This document shows, piece after piece, positions 42,592-50,832 of a DNA stretch of 64,000 bases. The notes under the pieces are model-generated. The model was not told the DNA's origin. It did no database searches and saw only the letters and a program-made list of their open reading frames with translations. This stretch comes from an uncultured Alistipes sp. (lineage in GTDB: Bacteria; Bacteroidota; Bacteroidia; Bacteroidales; Rikenellaceae): NCBI GenBank assembly GCA_944321185.1, contig CALUKH010000001.1, positions 180,896 to 244,895 on the forward strand, written 5' to 3'. The first letter of the stretch is position 1; each line of letters opens with the position of its first letter. The translations under genes and the position numbers were made by a program.

Positions 42592-43515
42592 ATGAAAATA
42601 CTGGTAGCAACGGAGAAACCTTTTGCCAAGAAGGCGGTCGACGGCATCCGCGAGATCGTCGAAAAGGCCGGTTATGAACTGGCGCTCCTCGAAAAATATA
42701 CCGACAAGGGTCAGCTGCTGGAGGCCGTGGCCACGGCCGATGCGCTGATCGTGCGCAGCGACAAGGTGACTGCCGAGGTGATCGCCGCCGCCCCGAATCT
42801 GCGTATCGTCGTACGTGCCGGTGCCGGCTACGACAATGTCGACCTGGCAGCCGCTACGGAGCGTGGCATCGTGGTGATGAACACCCCGGGCCAGAACTCC
42901 AACGCCGTGGCCGAACTGGCCATCGCCATGATGATCTACATGGCCCGCAACCGCTTCACGCCGGGTACGGGCTCCGAAATCCAGGGCAAGACGCTCGGCA
43001 TCCATGCCTACGGACACGTCGGCCGTCTGGTCGGTCGCAAGGGCAAGGCGCTGGGTATGAACGTCGTGGCCTACGATCCGTTCATCAGCGATCCGGAGGT
43101 CTTTGCTGCCGACGGGGTCGAGCAGGTTGCGTCGGTTGAGGAGCTCTACAAACGCGCCGACTACCTTTCGCTGCACATTCCGGCCACGAACGAGACGCGC
43201 GGCTCGATCGGCTACAAGTTGCTGATGTCGATGCCCAAGGGTGCCACGCTGGTCAATACCGCCCGCAAGGAGGTGATCGACGAGGCCGGGCTGATGCAGG
43301 CGCTCACCGAACGTGAAGACCTGAAGTACATCACCGACATTGCCGCCGGCAACCAGGCCGAACTGGACGAGAAATTCGGCAAACGGGTCTTCGCCACGGC
43401 CAAGAAGATGGGTGCCGAGACGGCCGAGGCCAACATCAATGCCGGACTGGCCGCTGCGAACCAGATTGTCGATTTCCTGAAGAACGGCAATCGGAAGTTC
43501 CAGGTCAACAAATAG
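42592..43515 (+). CDS. serA: D-3-phosphoglycerate dehydrogenase, short form
   Basis: A 307-aa NAD-dependent enzyme for the first step of serine synthesis. The ATG at 42592 opens MKILVATEKPFAKKAVDGIRE; the frame is open for 34 further codons upstream (from 42490), so a longer form is possible. The NAD motif is GIHAYGHVGRLVG and the catalytic Arg lies in LVNTARKEVIDEAGL. In the place of the usual catalytic His (TPHxxxxT), the protein has Lys271/Lys272 in TAKKMGAET, matching the Lys-type short PGDH seen in Bacteroidetes and Entamoeba. No ACT or ASB regulatory domain is present. Confidence 0.93.
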   Translation: MKILVATEKPFAKKAVDGIREIVEKAGYELALLEKYTDKGQLLEAVATADALIVRSDKVTAEVIAAAPNLRIVVRAGAGYDNVDLAAATERGIVVMNTPGQNSNAVAELAIAMMIYMARNRFTPGTGSEIQGKTLGIHAYGHVGRLVGRKGKALGMNVVAYDPFISDPEVFAADGVEQVASVEELYKRADYLSLHIPATNETRGSIGYKLLMSMPKGATLVNTARKEVIDEAGLMQALTEREDLKYITDIAAGNQAELDEKFGKRVFATAKKMGAETAEANINAGLAAANQIVDFLKNGNRKFQVNK

Positions 43516-43535
43516 AAAAACCGAAGCGTGAAAGA

Positions 43536-43568
43536 GGCGGGTGCGACATGAACGGACCCGCCTTTTTT
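43536..43568 (+). terminator. Intrinsic terminator after serA
   Basis: GGCGGGT and ACCCGCC pair around a 13-nt loop, followed by TTTTTT. It lies 21 bp after the serA stop. Confidence 0.85.
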
Positions 43569-43618
43569 ACCTCAAAACAACCGACAACCTGAAACAATAA
43601 CCGAACAATCAAGAATTT

Positions 43619-44872
43619 ATGGTACGAATCAAACCGTTCCGGGCGGTGCGTCCGCCCAAGGAGCATGCGGCCGAGGTGGCATCGCGTCCGTACGACGTGC
43701 TGAACTCGGCCGAGGCGAAGTCCGAAGCCACGGAACGCTCGCTGCTTCACATCATTAAACCCGAAATCGACTTCGAACCCATTGCCGACGAACATTCGCA
43801 GGAGGTCTACGACAAGGCCGTGGAGAATTTCCGCGAGTGGCAGAAGAAGGGCTGGCTGCAGCAGGACCCCGAGGAGTATTACTATATCTATGCCCAGACG
43901 ATGGAGGGCCGCACGCAATACGGACTGGCCATGTGCTGCCACTTCGAGGATTACCTCTCGGGGGCAATCAAGAAGCATGAGCTGACGCGCCCTGACAAGG
44001 AGGAGGACCGCATGATCCACGTGCGCAATCAGCAGGCCAATATCGAGCCGGTCTTCTTCGCCTACCCCGACAATGCGGAGATCGATGCCATCGTTTCGGA
44101 CGTGGTCACGCACAACGCGCCGGAGTATGACTTCACGGCGGCCGACGGATTCGGCCACAAACTGTGGGTGATCCGCGACCGCAAGACCAACGACCGCATC
44201 ACGGAGATCTTTGCCGGGATTCCGGCTCTCTACGTGGCTGACGGTCATCACCGTACGGCGGCTGCGGCACGTGTGGGCGCCGAGTGCCGGGCCAAGAACC
44301 CCAACCATACGGGCAATGAGGAGTACTGCTACTTCCTGGCGGTGACGTTCCCGGCCAGCCAGCTGCGGATCATCGATTACAACCGCGTGGTGAAGGATCT
44401 GAACGGCCTGACGCCTGAACAGCTCGTCGAGAAACTCAAGGAGTCGTTCGAGGTCGAGGACAAGGGAACGGAGGAGTACCGTCCGACGGGACTGCACAAC
44501 TTCTCGATGTACCTCGAGGGCCACTGGTGGAGCCTGACGGCCAAACCGGGTACCTATGACGACAATGATCCGATCGGTGTGCTGGACGTGACGGTGCTGT
44601 CAAATCTGGTTTTGGACAAGATTTTGGGAATCAAGGATCTGCGGACGTCGAAACGGATCGATTTCGTGGGCGGAATCCGCGGTCTGGGCGAACTGAAGCG
44701 TCGCGTCGACAGCGGCGAGATGAAGGTGGCCTTTGCGCTCTACCCCGTCTCGATGCAGCAGCTGATCAACATCGCCGACACGGGCAACATCATGCCGCCG
44801 AAGACCACGTGGTTCGAGCCGAAGCTGCGTTCGGGCGTGGTGATCCACTCGTTTGCCGAGGAAAAGAAATAG
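43619..44872 (+). CDS. DUF1015-family protein
   Basis: A 417-aa cytoplasmic protein that matches the DUF1015 family by its start (MVRIKPFRAVRPPKEHAAEVASRPYDVLNSAEA), the ADGHHRTAAAARVGAE block, and the PVSMQQLINIADTGNIMPPKTTWFEPKLRSG end. The reaction is unknown; the DGHHR motif and its frequent place beside serA and serC suggest a link to serine or phosphoglycerate metabolism, which is inference only. It lies 103 bp after serA behind a terminator and so may have its own promoter, though none was recognised. Confidence 0.9.
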   Translation: MVRIKPFRAVRPPKEHAAEVASRPYDVLNSAEAKSEATERSLLHIIKPEIDFEPIADEHSQEVYDKAVENFREWQKKGWLQQDPEEYYYIYAQTMEGRTQYGLAMCCHFEDYLSGAIKKHELTRPDKEEDRMIHVRNQQANIEPVFFAYPDNAEIDAIVSDVVTHNAPEYDFTAADGFGHKLWVIRDRKTNDRITEIFAGIPALYVADGHHRTAAAARVGAECRAKNPNHTGNEEYCYFLAVTFPASQLRIIDYNRVVKDLNGLTPEQLVEKLKESFEVEDKGTEEYRPTGLHNFSMYLEGHWWSLTAKPGTYDDNDPIGVLDVTVLSNLVLDKILGIKDLRTSKRIDFVGGIRGLGELKRRVDSGEMKVAFALYPVSMQQLINIADTGNIMPPKTTWFEPKLRSGVVIHSFAEEKK

Positions 44873-44903
44873 CCGCGTCCGATGTGCAACCCGGCCGATT
44901 GAC

Positions 44904-44941
44904 GGACGATCCGACCTGCGGGCCGGATCGTCCCTGTTTTT
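44904..44941 (+). terminator. Intrinsic terminator after the DUF1015 gene
   Basis: GGACGATCCG and CGGATCGTCC pair, with a further CC/GG closure past one mismatch, followed by CTGTTTTTG. It lies 32 bp after the stop codon. Confidence 0.8.
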
Positions 44942-44995
44942 GTGCGGGGCCGAGCTTTTTTCGCCCGAAAAGATGAATTTCCCGGAATAAAAACG

Positions 44996-45003
44996 TATCT
45001 TTG
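44996..45003 (+). promoter_or_regulatory. Promoter -7 box for the DUF805 gene
   Basis: TATCTTTG, 33 bp before the ATG at 45037. No clear -33 box. Confidence 0.65.
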
Positions 45004-45036
45004 AATGAACTCAATAAACTTTAAAACTTCGGGCTT

Positions 45037-45510
45037 ATGAAATGGTTTCTCAAATGCATCCGTAACTACGTGAATTTTTCGGGACGCGCCCGCCGCAGGG
45101 AGTATTGGAATTTTGTCCTCTTTTCGGCCCTGCTTATGATCGTGGCATTTATTCTCGATTGGATCTGCTTCGGTCAGTACTACGGTTTCTTCTACGGATT
45201 GTCGGGATTGTTCCTCTTTCTGCCCAACCTGGCTGTCATGGCCCGCCGTCTGCACGACACGGGGCGTAGTGCCAAGGTTCTCATTTGGTATTATGTGCTG
45301 GGGCTGGTTTGGACAATCGCGTTGGTGATCTCAGGGCTGGCTACCGTTATGGGCGGAGCGGCCGCATCGACGGGTTTCCTGGTGCTGCTCATCGCCGGAT
45401 CGGTGGCCTTTCTGGTCTGGGGCATCTTCTTCCTGGTCTGGTTCTGCACGGCGGGAACCGTGGGCGAAAACCAGTATGGCCCCGATCCCAAACAAAATGA
45501 AGAATTTTAA
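45037..45510 (+). CDS. DUF805-family membrane protein
   Basis: A 157-aa protein with the family start MKWFLKCIRNYVNFSGRARRREYW and about four membrane helices (roughly 27-47, 51-67, 85-103 and 111-137). PNLAVMARRLHDTGRS between helices 2 and 3 and the GTVGENQYGPDP end are DUF805 hallmarks. The function is unknown, although relatives occur beside stress and phage-shock genes. It is a single gene between two terminators with its own promoter box. Confidence 0.93.
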   Translation: MKWFLKCIRNYVNFSGRARRREYWNFVLFSALLMIVAFILDWICFGQYYGFFYGLSGLFLFLPNLAVMARRLHDTGRSAKVLIWYYVLGLVWTIALVISGLATVMGGAAASTGFLVLLIAGSVAFLVWGIFFLVWFCTAGTVGENQYGPDPKQNEEF

Positions 45511-45514
45511 CGAC

Positions 45515-45548
45515 AATCGGAGCAAAAAATTTTAGCTCCGATTTTTTT
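45515..45548 (+). terminator. Intrinsic terminator after the DUF805 gene
   Basis: AATCGGAGC and GCTCCGATT pair around an A/T loop, followed by a T-run. It lies 4 bp after the stop codon. Confidence 0.9.
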
Positions 45549-45642
45549 GTCTTTGACGGAATTAACCCCCGCAAAGCCAAAAATTTTATCACGTTCAGGC
45601 GATATTTTATAACGAAAATAAAACCGTACACAGAAAAATTTG

Positions 45643-45650
45643 TATATTTG
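45643..45650 (+). promoter_or_regulatory. Promoter -7 box for the kor-type operon
   Basis: TATATTTG, 27 bp before the ferredoxin-subunit ATG at 45678. Confidence 0.7.
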
Positions 45651-45677
45651 TAAGCAACTTAACAATACAATTGGCGT

Positions 45678-45905
45678 ATGGCTAAAATCAAAGGAACAAT
45701 CGTCGTTGACAGAGAACGCTGTAAGGGATGTGGCGTGTGTGCCTCGGTGTGCCCGTGCAATGTCCTGGCCCTGTCGGCGGAGGTGAACAGTAAAGGCTAT
45801 CCGGTGATGAAGATGGCAAATCCCGATGCCTGCACGGGCTGTGCATCGTGTGCGGTGATTTGCCCCGACAGCGTCATCACGGTTTATCGTCAAAAATTCG
45901 AATAA
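45678..45905 (+). CDS. korD: 2-oxoacid:ferredoxin oxidoreductase, 4Fe-4S subunit (delta)
   Basis: A 75-aa two-cluster ferredoxin. C15, C18, C21 and C25 (CKGCGVCASVC) and C52, C55, C58 and C62 (CTGCASCAVIC) each ligate a [4Fe-4S] cluster. It serves as the electron-transfer subunit of a CoA-acylating 2-oxoacid:ferredoxin oxidoreductase. The next gene starts 3 bp later. Its place as the first of four genes matches the kor/vor order in Bacteroidales. Confidence 0.9.
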   Translation: MAKIKGTIVVDRERCKGCGVCASVCPCNVLALSAEVNSKGYPVMKMANPDACTGCASCAVICPDSVITVYRQKFE

Positions 45906-45908
45906 GCG

Positions 45909-47003
45909 ATGGCAGAGAAGGAAGTAAAACTGATGAAAGGCAACGAAGTGATCGCTCATGCGGCGATTCGCTACGGTTGCGACGGATATTTCGGCTACCC
46001 GATCACCCCGCAGTCGGAGGTGATGGAGACGCTCATGGAACTCAAACCCTGGGAGACGACCGGCATGGTGGTCCTGCAGGCCGAATCGGAGGTTTCGTCG
46101 ATCAACATGGTCTACGGAGGCGCCGCGACCGGCAAACGGGTTATGACCTCGTCGTCGAGCCCCGGTATCAGCCTCATGTCCGAGGGGCTGAGCTATCTGG
46201 CAGGTGCGGAGCTCCCCTGCCTGGTGATCAACTGCCAGCGCGGCGGCCCGGGTCTGGGTACGATCCAGCCTTCGCAGGGCGACTATTTCCAGGCCGTGAA
46301 GGGCGGCGGCCACGGTGACTATCACCTGATCGTCTTCGCACCGAACTCCGTGCAGGAGATGCACGACCACGTGGCCGAGGCTTTCGACCTGGCCTTCAAG
46401 TACCGCAATCCGGCCATGATTCTGGCCGACGGTGCCATCGGTCAGATGATGGAGAAGGTCGTCCTGGCTCCGCAGCGTCCGCGCCGTACCGACGAGCAGA
46501 TCAAGGCCGAGTGCCGCTCGTGGGCCGCTTACGGCAAACCGGCCGACCGCAAGCGCAATATTGTCACGTCGCTCGAACTGCAGTCCGAAAAGATGGAGGT
46601 CATCAACAAACGGCTGCAGGACAAATACAAGGCGCTGGAGGAGAACGAGGTCCGTTACGAGGCGATCGAATGCGACGACGCGGAGTACGTGATCGTAGCC
46701 TTCGGTTCGTCGGCGCGCATCTGCTCGGCGACGGTCGAGATGGCTCGTGCCCAGGGTCTGAAGGTCGGCCTGCTGCGCCCGATCACGCTCTACCCGTTCC
46801 CCACCAAACAGCTGGCCGAACTGGCCGCACGCGGCGTGAAGGGCTTCCTGTCGGCGGAGCTCAACGCCGGACAGATGGTCGAAGACGTGCGTCTGGCCGT
46901 CAACGGCAAGGCTCCCGTGGAGCACTACGGACGTCAGGGCGGCATGATGTTCACCCCGGACGAGGTGCTGGATGCCCTGAAGGAAAAACTGATTAAAAAG
47001 TAG
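45909..47003 (+). CDS. korA: 2-oxoacid:ferredoxin oxidoreductase, alpha subunit (KorA/VorB type)
   Basis: A 364-aa subunit of the pyruvate:ferredoxin oxidoreductase superfamily. The N-terminal domain I is recognised by NEVIAHAAIRYGCDGYFGYPITPQSEVMETL and the E-containing MVVLQAESEVSSINMVYGGAATGKRVMTSSSSPGISLM. The C-terminal domain II shows YVIVAFGSSARICSATVEMA and LRPITLYPFP. It oxidises 2-oxoacids to acyl-CoA with reduction of ferredoxin. Whether the substrate is 2-oxoglutarate or a branched-chain 2-oxoacid cannot be fixed from the sequence by eye. A 5-bp gap leads to the beta subunit. Confidence 0.93.
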   Translation: MAEKEVKLMKGNEVIAHAAIRYGCDGYFGYPITPQSEVMETLMELKPWETTGMVVLQAESEVSSINMVYGGAATGKRVMTSSSSPGISLMSEGLSYLAGAELPCLVINCQRGGPGLGTIQPSQGDYFQAVKGGGHGDYHLIVFAPNSVQEMHDHVAEAFDLAFKYRNPAMILADGAIGQMMEKVVLAPQRPRRTDEQIKAECRSWAAYGKPADRKRNIVTSLELQSEKMEVINKRLQDKYKALEENEVRYEAIECDDAEYVIVAFGSSARICSATVEMARAQGLKVGLLRPITLYPFPTKQLAELAARGVKGFLSAELNAGQMVEDVRLAVNGKAPVEHYGRQGGMMFTPDEVLDALKEKLIKK

Positions 47004-47008
47004 AAACG

Positions 47009-47779
47009 ATGGCAGAGGTTGAAATCAAACAGGAGAATCTGGTTTACACCAAACCGAAACTCATCACCGATAATGTCATGCACTATTGCCCGGGCTGCAG
47101 CCACGGTACGGTGCATAAGCTCGTCGCCGAAGTGATCGACGAGATGGGCCTCGCGGACCGTACGGTGGGCATTTCGCCCGTCGGCTGCTCGGTCTTCGCC
47201 TACAATTACATCGACATCGACTGGATCGAGGCGGCTCACGGACGTGCGCTGGCCATCGCTTCGGCCGTGAAACGGCTCTGGCCCAACAACATGGTCTTCA
47301 CCTACCAGGGCGACGGCGACCTGTCGGCCATCGGTACGGCGGAGTCGATCCACGCAGCTGCGCGCGGTGAGAATGTGGTGGCGATCTATATCAACAACGC
47401 CATCTACGGCATGACGGGCGGACAGATGGCCCCGACGACGCTGCTCGGCATGAAGACGGCAACGACTCCCTATGGGCGTGATCCGCGGCTGAACGGCTAT
47501 CCGTACAAGATCGCCGAGATGATGGCCCACCTGGACGGTGCGACCTACATCACGCGTCAGAGCGTCCATACGGCGGCCAACGTGCGCAAGTGCAAGCGTG
47601 CAATCCGCAAGGCGTTCGAGAATGCGATGGCCGGGAACGGCTTCTCGCTGGTGGAGGTCGTTGCGACCTGCAACAGCGGTTGGAAACTCTCGCCGGTGGC
47701 CTCGAACCGCTGGCTGGAGGAGAACATGTTGCCCTACTATCCGCTGGGCGATATCAAGGATGTAAAAAAGGAGGAGTAG
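47009..47779 (+). CDS. korB: 2-oxoacid:ferredoxin oxidoreductase, beta subunit
   Basis: A 256-aa TPP-binding subunit. The CPGCSHGTVHKL near residue 27 and the TPP/Mg motif GDGDLSAIG...NNAIYGMTGGQ are clear. The C-terminal part (CNSGWKLSP) includes a further Cys that may bind the single cluster found in some members. Its partner alpha and gamma genes flank it at 5 and 3 bp. Confidence 0.93.
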   Translation: MAEVEIKQENLVYTKPKLITDNVMHYCPGCSHGTVHKLVAEVIDEMGLADRTVGISPVGCSVFAYNYIDIDWIEAAHGRALAIASAVKRLWPNNMVFTYQGDGDLSAIGTAESIHAAARGENVVAIYINNAIYGMTGGQMAPTTLLGMKTATTPYGRDPRLNGYPYKIAEMMAHLDGATYITRQSVHTAANVRKCKRAIRKAFENAMAGNGFSLVEVVATCNSGWKLSPVASNRWLEENMLPYYPLGDIKDVKKEE

Positions 47780-47782
47780 ACG

Positions 47783-48328
47783 ATGAAAGAGACATTGATC
47801 ATAGCAGGATTCGGAGGACAGGGTGTCCTTTCGATGGGCAAGATTCTGGCCTATTCGGGCGTGATGCAAGGCTTCGAGGTCACGTGGATGCCCTCCTACG
47901 GCCCGGAGATGCGTGGCGGTACGGCCAACGTGACGGTGATTCTTTCCGACAAGAAGATCTCCTCGCCCATTGCACACGAATATGATACGGCAATTATTCT
48001 GAACCAGCAGTCGATGGAGAAGTTCGAACCGCTGGTCAAGAAGGGCGGCGTGCTGATCTACGATACGAACGGCATTTCGCGTCATCCGGTTCGCACGGAT
48101 ATTTCGGTCTATGCGATCGATGCCACGGCCGAATGTGCGAAGATGGGCCAGGCCAAGTTGTTCAATACGATGATTCTGGGTGGATATCTGAAAGTTTGCC
48201 CGGTGGTCGAGATGGATAACGTGATGGTCGGCCTGAAGAAATCGCTTCCGGAGCGAGCGTGGAAGATGCTTCCGCAGAACGAGGAGGCCATCCGTCACGG
48301 CGGCGAGATCATCCGCAAGATTCGATAA
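47783..48328 (+). CDS. korC: 2-oxoacid:ferredoxin oxidoreductase, gamma subunit
   Basis: A 181-aa subunit of the POR gamma domain family, with the start ETLIIAGFGGQGVLSMGKILAYSGVMQGFEVTWMPSYGPEMRGGTANVTVILS. It completes the four-gene order ferredoxin-alpha-beta-gamma. A G8 run (48343-48350) occurs 14 nt after the stop codon, and a strong terminator follows at 48371. Confidence 0.93.
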   Translation: MKETLIIAGFGGQGVLSMGKILAYSGVMQGFEVTWMPSYGPEMRGGTANVTVILSDKKISSPIAHEYDTAIILNQQSMEKFEPLVKKGGVLIYDTNGISRHPVRTDISVYAIDATAECAKMGQAKLFNTMILGGYLKVCPVVEMDNVMVGLKKSLPERAWKMLPQNEEAIRHGGEIIRKIR

Positions 48329-48370
48329 TGCCCCACGGGGAAGGGGGGGGCCGTCATCTCCTCCTACGAA

Positions 48371-48405
48371 AAAGAGATTCTCCTGTAGGAGAATCTCTTT
48401 TTTTT
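48371..48405. terminator. Terminator of the kor-type operon
   Basis: A 13-bp perfect stem (AAAGAGATTCTCC/GGAGAATCTCTTT) with a TGTA loop and a T8 tail on the plus side; an A-run on the other side may let it work for fmt as well. Confidence 0.92.
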
Positions 48406-48441
48406 GTGGGTTTTGTTTCAAGACTTCGGATTCGGGTCTTT

Positions 48442-48627
48442 GCAGCGGGCTTACATGCTCTCACCCTCTTCGCCGCGGGATTCCTCCTTTCCCGATTTTT
48501 GCAGCAGGCTTCCTGCCTCTCTCGTTCGTGGCAGTCCTTCCCTGTCATTCTCTTTTTTGCGGCAGGCTCCCCTGCCTTTCCCTTTTTCGCGGCGGGCTTA
48601 CCCCCCCCCTCTCTCTTGCGGCCGGGC
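48442..48627. repeat. Degenerate tandem repeat, about 30 bp period, seven units
   Basis: Unit starts (GCAGCGGGC-type words on the plus strand) recur near 48442, 48471, 48501, 48528, 48559, 48589 and 48618, spaced 27-31 bp. On the minus strand the unit reads about GCCYGCYGCRAARARRGRRA followed by a purine-rich GCAGGRAA half. The last unit abuts the fmt stop codon at 48628. Reading one minus-strand frame gives a 10-residue rhythm with PAAK words, but out of frame with fmt. Confidence 0.7.
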
Positions 48628-49605
48628 CTATTTTTCGAATCGGAACTGCAATACGTCGCGCCAGCCGAGAAGAAGATCATGCACCGGGAGACGCTTTTTG
48701 CCGGCAATCTGCAACTCTTCGAGGCGGATCCAGCCGTCGGCACACGCCACGCGGATAAAATTTCGTCCGTCGCTTTCGATTGTTCCGCAGGTGATCCCCG
48801 GATGGTCCGCAGCCTCGAATCTGGCCGCGAAGATCTTGGCCGTCAGAGCCTCTTCGTCCGAATCCTCGCGGTACATCGCGGTCCAGGCGGCCGGATAGGG
48901 CGACAATCCGCGGATGAAATCGATGATGCGTTTGCCTGGCTTCGACCAGTCGATGCGGCAATCCTCCTTGAAGATCTTCGGTGCCGGGTGCAACGTCGTC
49001 TCGTCAATCCCCTGCTGTTCGATCGGTTGAATCTCTCCGGCGGCGATCCGTTCGACGGTCTCCAGCACCAGTCCGGTTCCGATCTTCATCAGCCGGTCGT
49101 ACATCGTGCCGATCGTATCCTCCGGATGAATCGGTTCGCGGATCTGTCCGATAATGGCCCCCTTGTCGATTTCGTGGTTCAGCAGGAAGGTCGTGACACC
49201 GGTTTCGGTCTCGCCGTTGATGATGGCCCAGTTGATCGGCGCGGCGCCCCGGTATTGGGGCAGCAGCGAGGCGTGGAGGTTGAAGGTTCCCAGACGGGGC
49301 ATGGCCCAGACGACCTCGGGCAGCATGCGGAAGGCGATGACAATCCCCAGATCGGGCTGCAAGGCCCGCATGGCCTCGACGAACTCCGGATCACGCAACT
49401 TGACGGGCTGCAAGATGGGCAACCCCAGTTCACGCGCAGCGATCTTCACGTCGCTTTCGTGCAGCCGCTGCCCGCGTCCGGCGGGTTTGTCGGGCGTGGT
49501 GACGACCCCCACGACGTTGTAGCCGCCGGCGACCAGTGCCCGCAGCGAAGGTACGGCAAACTCGGGCGTACCCATGAAGACAATGCGCAACTCCTTGCCG
49601 CTCAT
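48628..49605 (-). CDS. fmt: Methionyl-tRNA formyltransferase
   Basis: A 325-aa enzyme that formylates initiator Met-tRNA using 10-formyl-tetrahydrofolate. MGTPEFAVPSLRALV at the start, the active-site region NLHASLLPQYRGAAPINWAIINGETETGVT, and the C-terminal OB-like domain (about 210-325) are all visible. It starts 3 bp after ribBA and is the last gene of the permease-lptG-ribBA-fmt row. Its stop codon adjoins the 30-bp degenerate repeat array, including a C9 run (G9 on the coding strand, 48601-48609). Confidence 0.96.
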   Translation of the reverse strand: MSGKELRIVFMGTPEFAVPSLRALVAGGYNVVGVVTTPDKPAGRGQRLHESDVKIAARELGLPILQPVKLRDPEFVEAMRALQPDLGIVIAFRMLPEVVWAMPRLGTFNLHASLLPQYRGAAPINWAIINGETETGVTTFLLNHEIDKGAIIGQIREPIHPEDTIGTMYDRLMKIGTGLVLETVERIAAGEIQPIEQQGIDETTLHPAPKIFKEDCRIDWSKPGKRIIDFIRGLSPYPAAWTAMYREDSDEEALTAKIFAARFEAADHPGITCGTIESDGRNFIRVACADGWIRLEELQIAGKKRLPVHDLLLGWRDVLQFRFEK

Positions 49606-49608
49606 ACT

Positions 49609-50832
49609 CTACTTGGTTTTCAGACCCAGCGTGTGGTGCATGCGCTCCTGCTTGGTCTCCAGATAGTGTTCGTTGTAGGGGTTCGGGGCAATGACGATCG
49701 GAACGATCTCGTCGATGCAGAGACCGTAGCCCTCCAGACCGGCCCGTTTGAGCGGGTTGTTGGTCATCAGCCGCATGTGGCGGATTCCCAGTTCGCGGAT
49801 GATGCTGGCGCCGACGCCGTAGTCGCGTTCATCGGCCTTGAATCCCAGCTTGAGGTTGGCGTCGACCGTATCGAAGCCCTCGTCCTGGAGTTTGTAAGCG
49901 TGGATCTTGTTGCACAGACCGATGCCGCGCCCCTCCTGGTTGAGGTAGATGATGGCGCCCTTGCCCTCCTTTTCGATCATCTGCATGGCGCGGTGAAGCT
50001 GTTCGCCGCAGTCGCAGCGGTACGACCCGAAGATGTCGCCCGTAGCGCACGACGAGTGTACGCGCACCAGCACGGGTTCATCCTCGGTCCATTCGCCCTT
50101 GGTCAGTGCGACATGCTCCACGCCGTTGGATTTCTGGCGGAAGGGCGTGATCTTGAAGTCGCCCCAGGCCGTGGGCAGCGGTACGGTGACGCCGCGTTCG
50201 ATGATCGACTCCTGCTTGAGCCGGTAGGCGATCAGCGAGGCGATGGAGATGATCTTCAGCCCGAACTTTTTGGCTTTCTCCTGCAGTTGGGGCATGCGGG
50301 CCATCGTGCCGTCCTCGTTCATGATCTCGATCAGGGCGCCGGCGGGCTGCAGCCCGGCCAGACGGGCCAGATCGACCGCCGCTTCGGTGTGTCCCGGACG
50401 GCGCAGGACGCCCTTCTCGCGGGCGCGCAGTGGGTTGATGTGTCCCGGACGGCCCAGATCGGTGGGTTTGGTGGCGGGGGCGGCCAGCGCACGGATCGTG
50501 GCGGCGCGGTCGTGAATCGAGACGCCCGTCGTGCAGTCGTGGCCCAGCAGGTCGACCGTCACGGTGAAGGGCGTACCCAGCAGCGAGGTGTTGTTCTCCT
50601 CCATCATGTTGAGGCCCAGCTCCTCGCAGCGTTTTTCCGAGAGCGGTGCGCAGAGCACGCCGCGTCCCTCCTTGAGCATGAAGTTGACGATTTCGGGGGT
50701 GATTTTCTCCGCAGCGATGATGAAATCGCCTTCGTTTTCGCGGTCTTCGTCATCGACGACGATGACGATTTTTCCGTTGCGGAAGTCATCGATGACCTCC
50801 TCCACACTGTTCAGTATCGTCTCTTTAGCCAT
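49609..50832 (-). CDS. ribBA: Bifunctional riboflavin enzyme: DHBP synthase / GTP cyclohydrolase II
   Basis: A 407-aa fusion. Residues 1-~205 are 3,4-dihydroxy-2-butanone-4-phosphate synthase ([18 protein letters not shown], and [15 protein letters not shown] with the metal ligand). Residues ~210-407 are GTP cyclohydrolase II, with the zinc-binding [18 protein letters not shown] and the catalytic [15 protein letters not shown] region, and a GLKT-like end. Together they supply both substrates of riboflavin synthesis. It overlaps the lptG-type gene by 8 bp. No FMN riboswitch is seen, as expected for an internal operon gene. Confidence 0.96.
   Translation of the reverse strand: MAKETILNSVEEVIDDFRNGKIVIVVDDEDRENEGDFIIAAEKITPEIVNFMLKEGRGVLCAPLSEKRCEELGLNMMEENNTSLLGTPFTVTVDLLGHDCTTGVSIHDRAATIRALAAPATKPTDLGRPGHINPLRAREKGVLRRPGHTEAAVDLARLAGLQPAGALIEIMNEDGTMARMPQLQEKAKKFGLKIISIASLIAYRLKQESIIERGVTVPLPTAWGDFKITPFRQKSNGVEHVALTKGEWTEDEPVLVRVHSSCATGDIFGSYRCDCGEQLHRAMQMIEKEGKGAIIYLNQEGRGIGLCNKIHAYKLQDEGFDTVDANLKLGFKADERDYGVGASIIRELGIRHMRLMTNNPLKRAGLEGYGLCIDEIVPIVIAPNPYNEHYLETKQERMHHTLGLKTK

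Noticed and set aside
48442..48627. CRISPR array
   Set aside because: Units are contiguous and degenerate with no unique spacers and no cas genes nearby.
48354..48743. A 129-codon minus-strand frame with a PAAK-rich 10-residue rhythm over the repeat array
   Set aside because: It overlaps the 3' end of fmt in another frame and its pattern is explained by the 30-bp DNA repeat. No start signal or conserved fold is visible, so I treat it as a by-product of the repeat.
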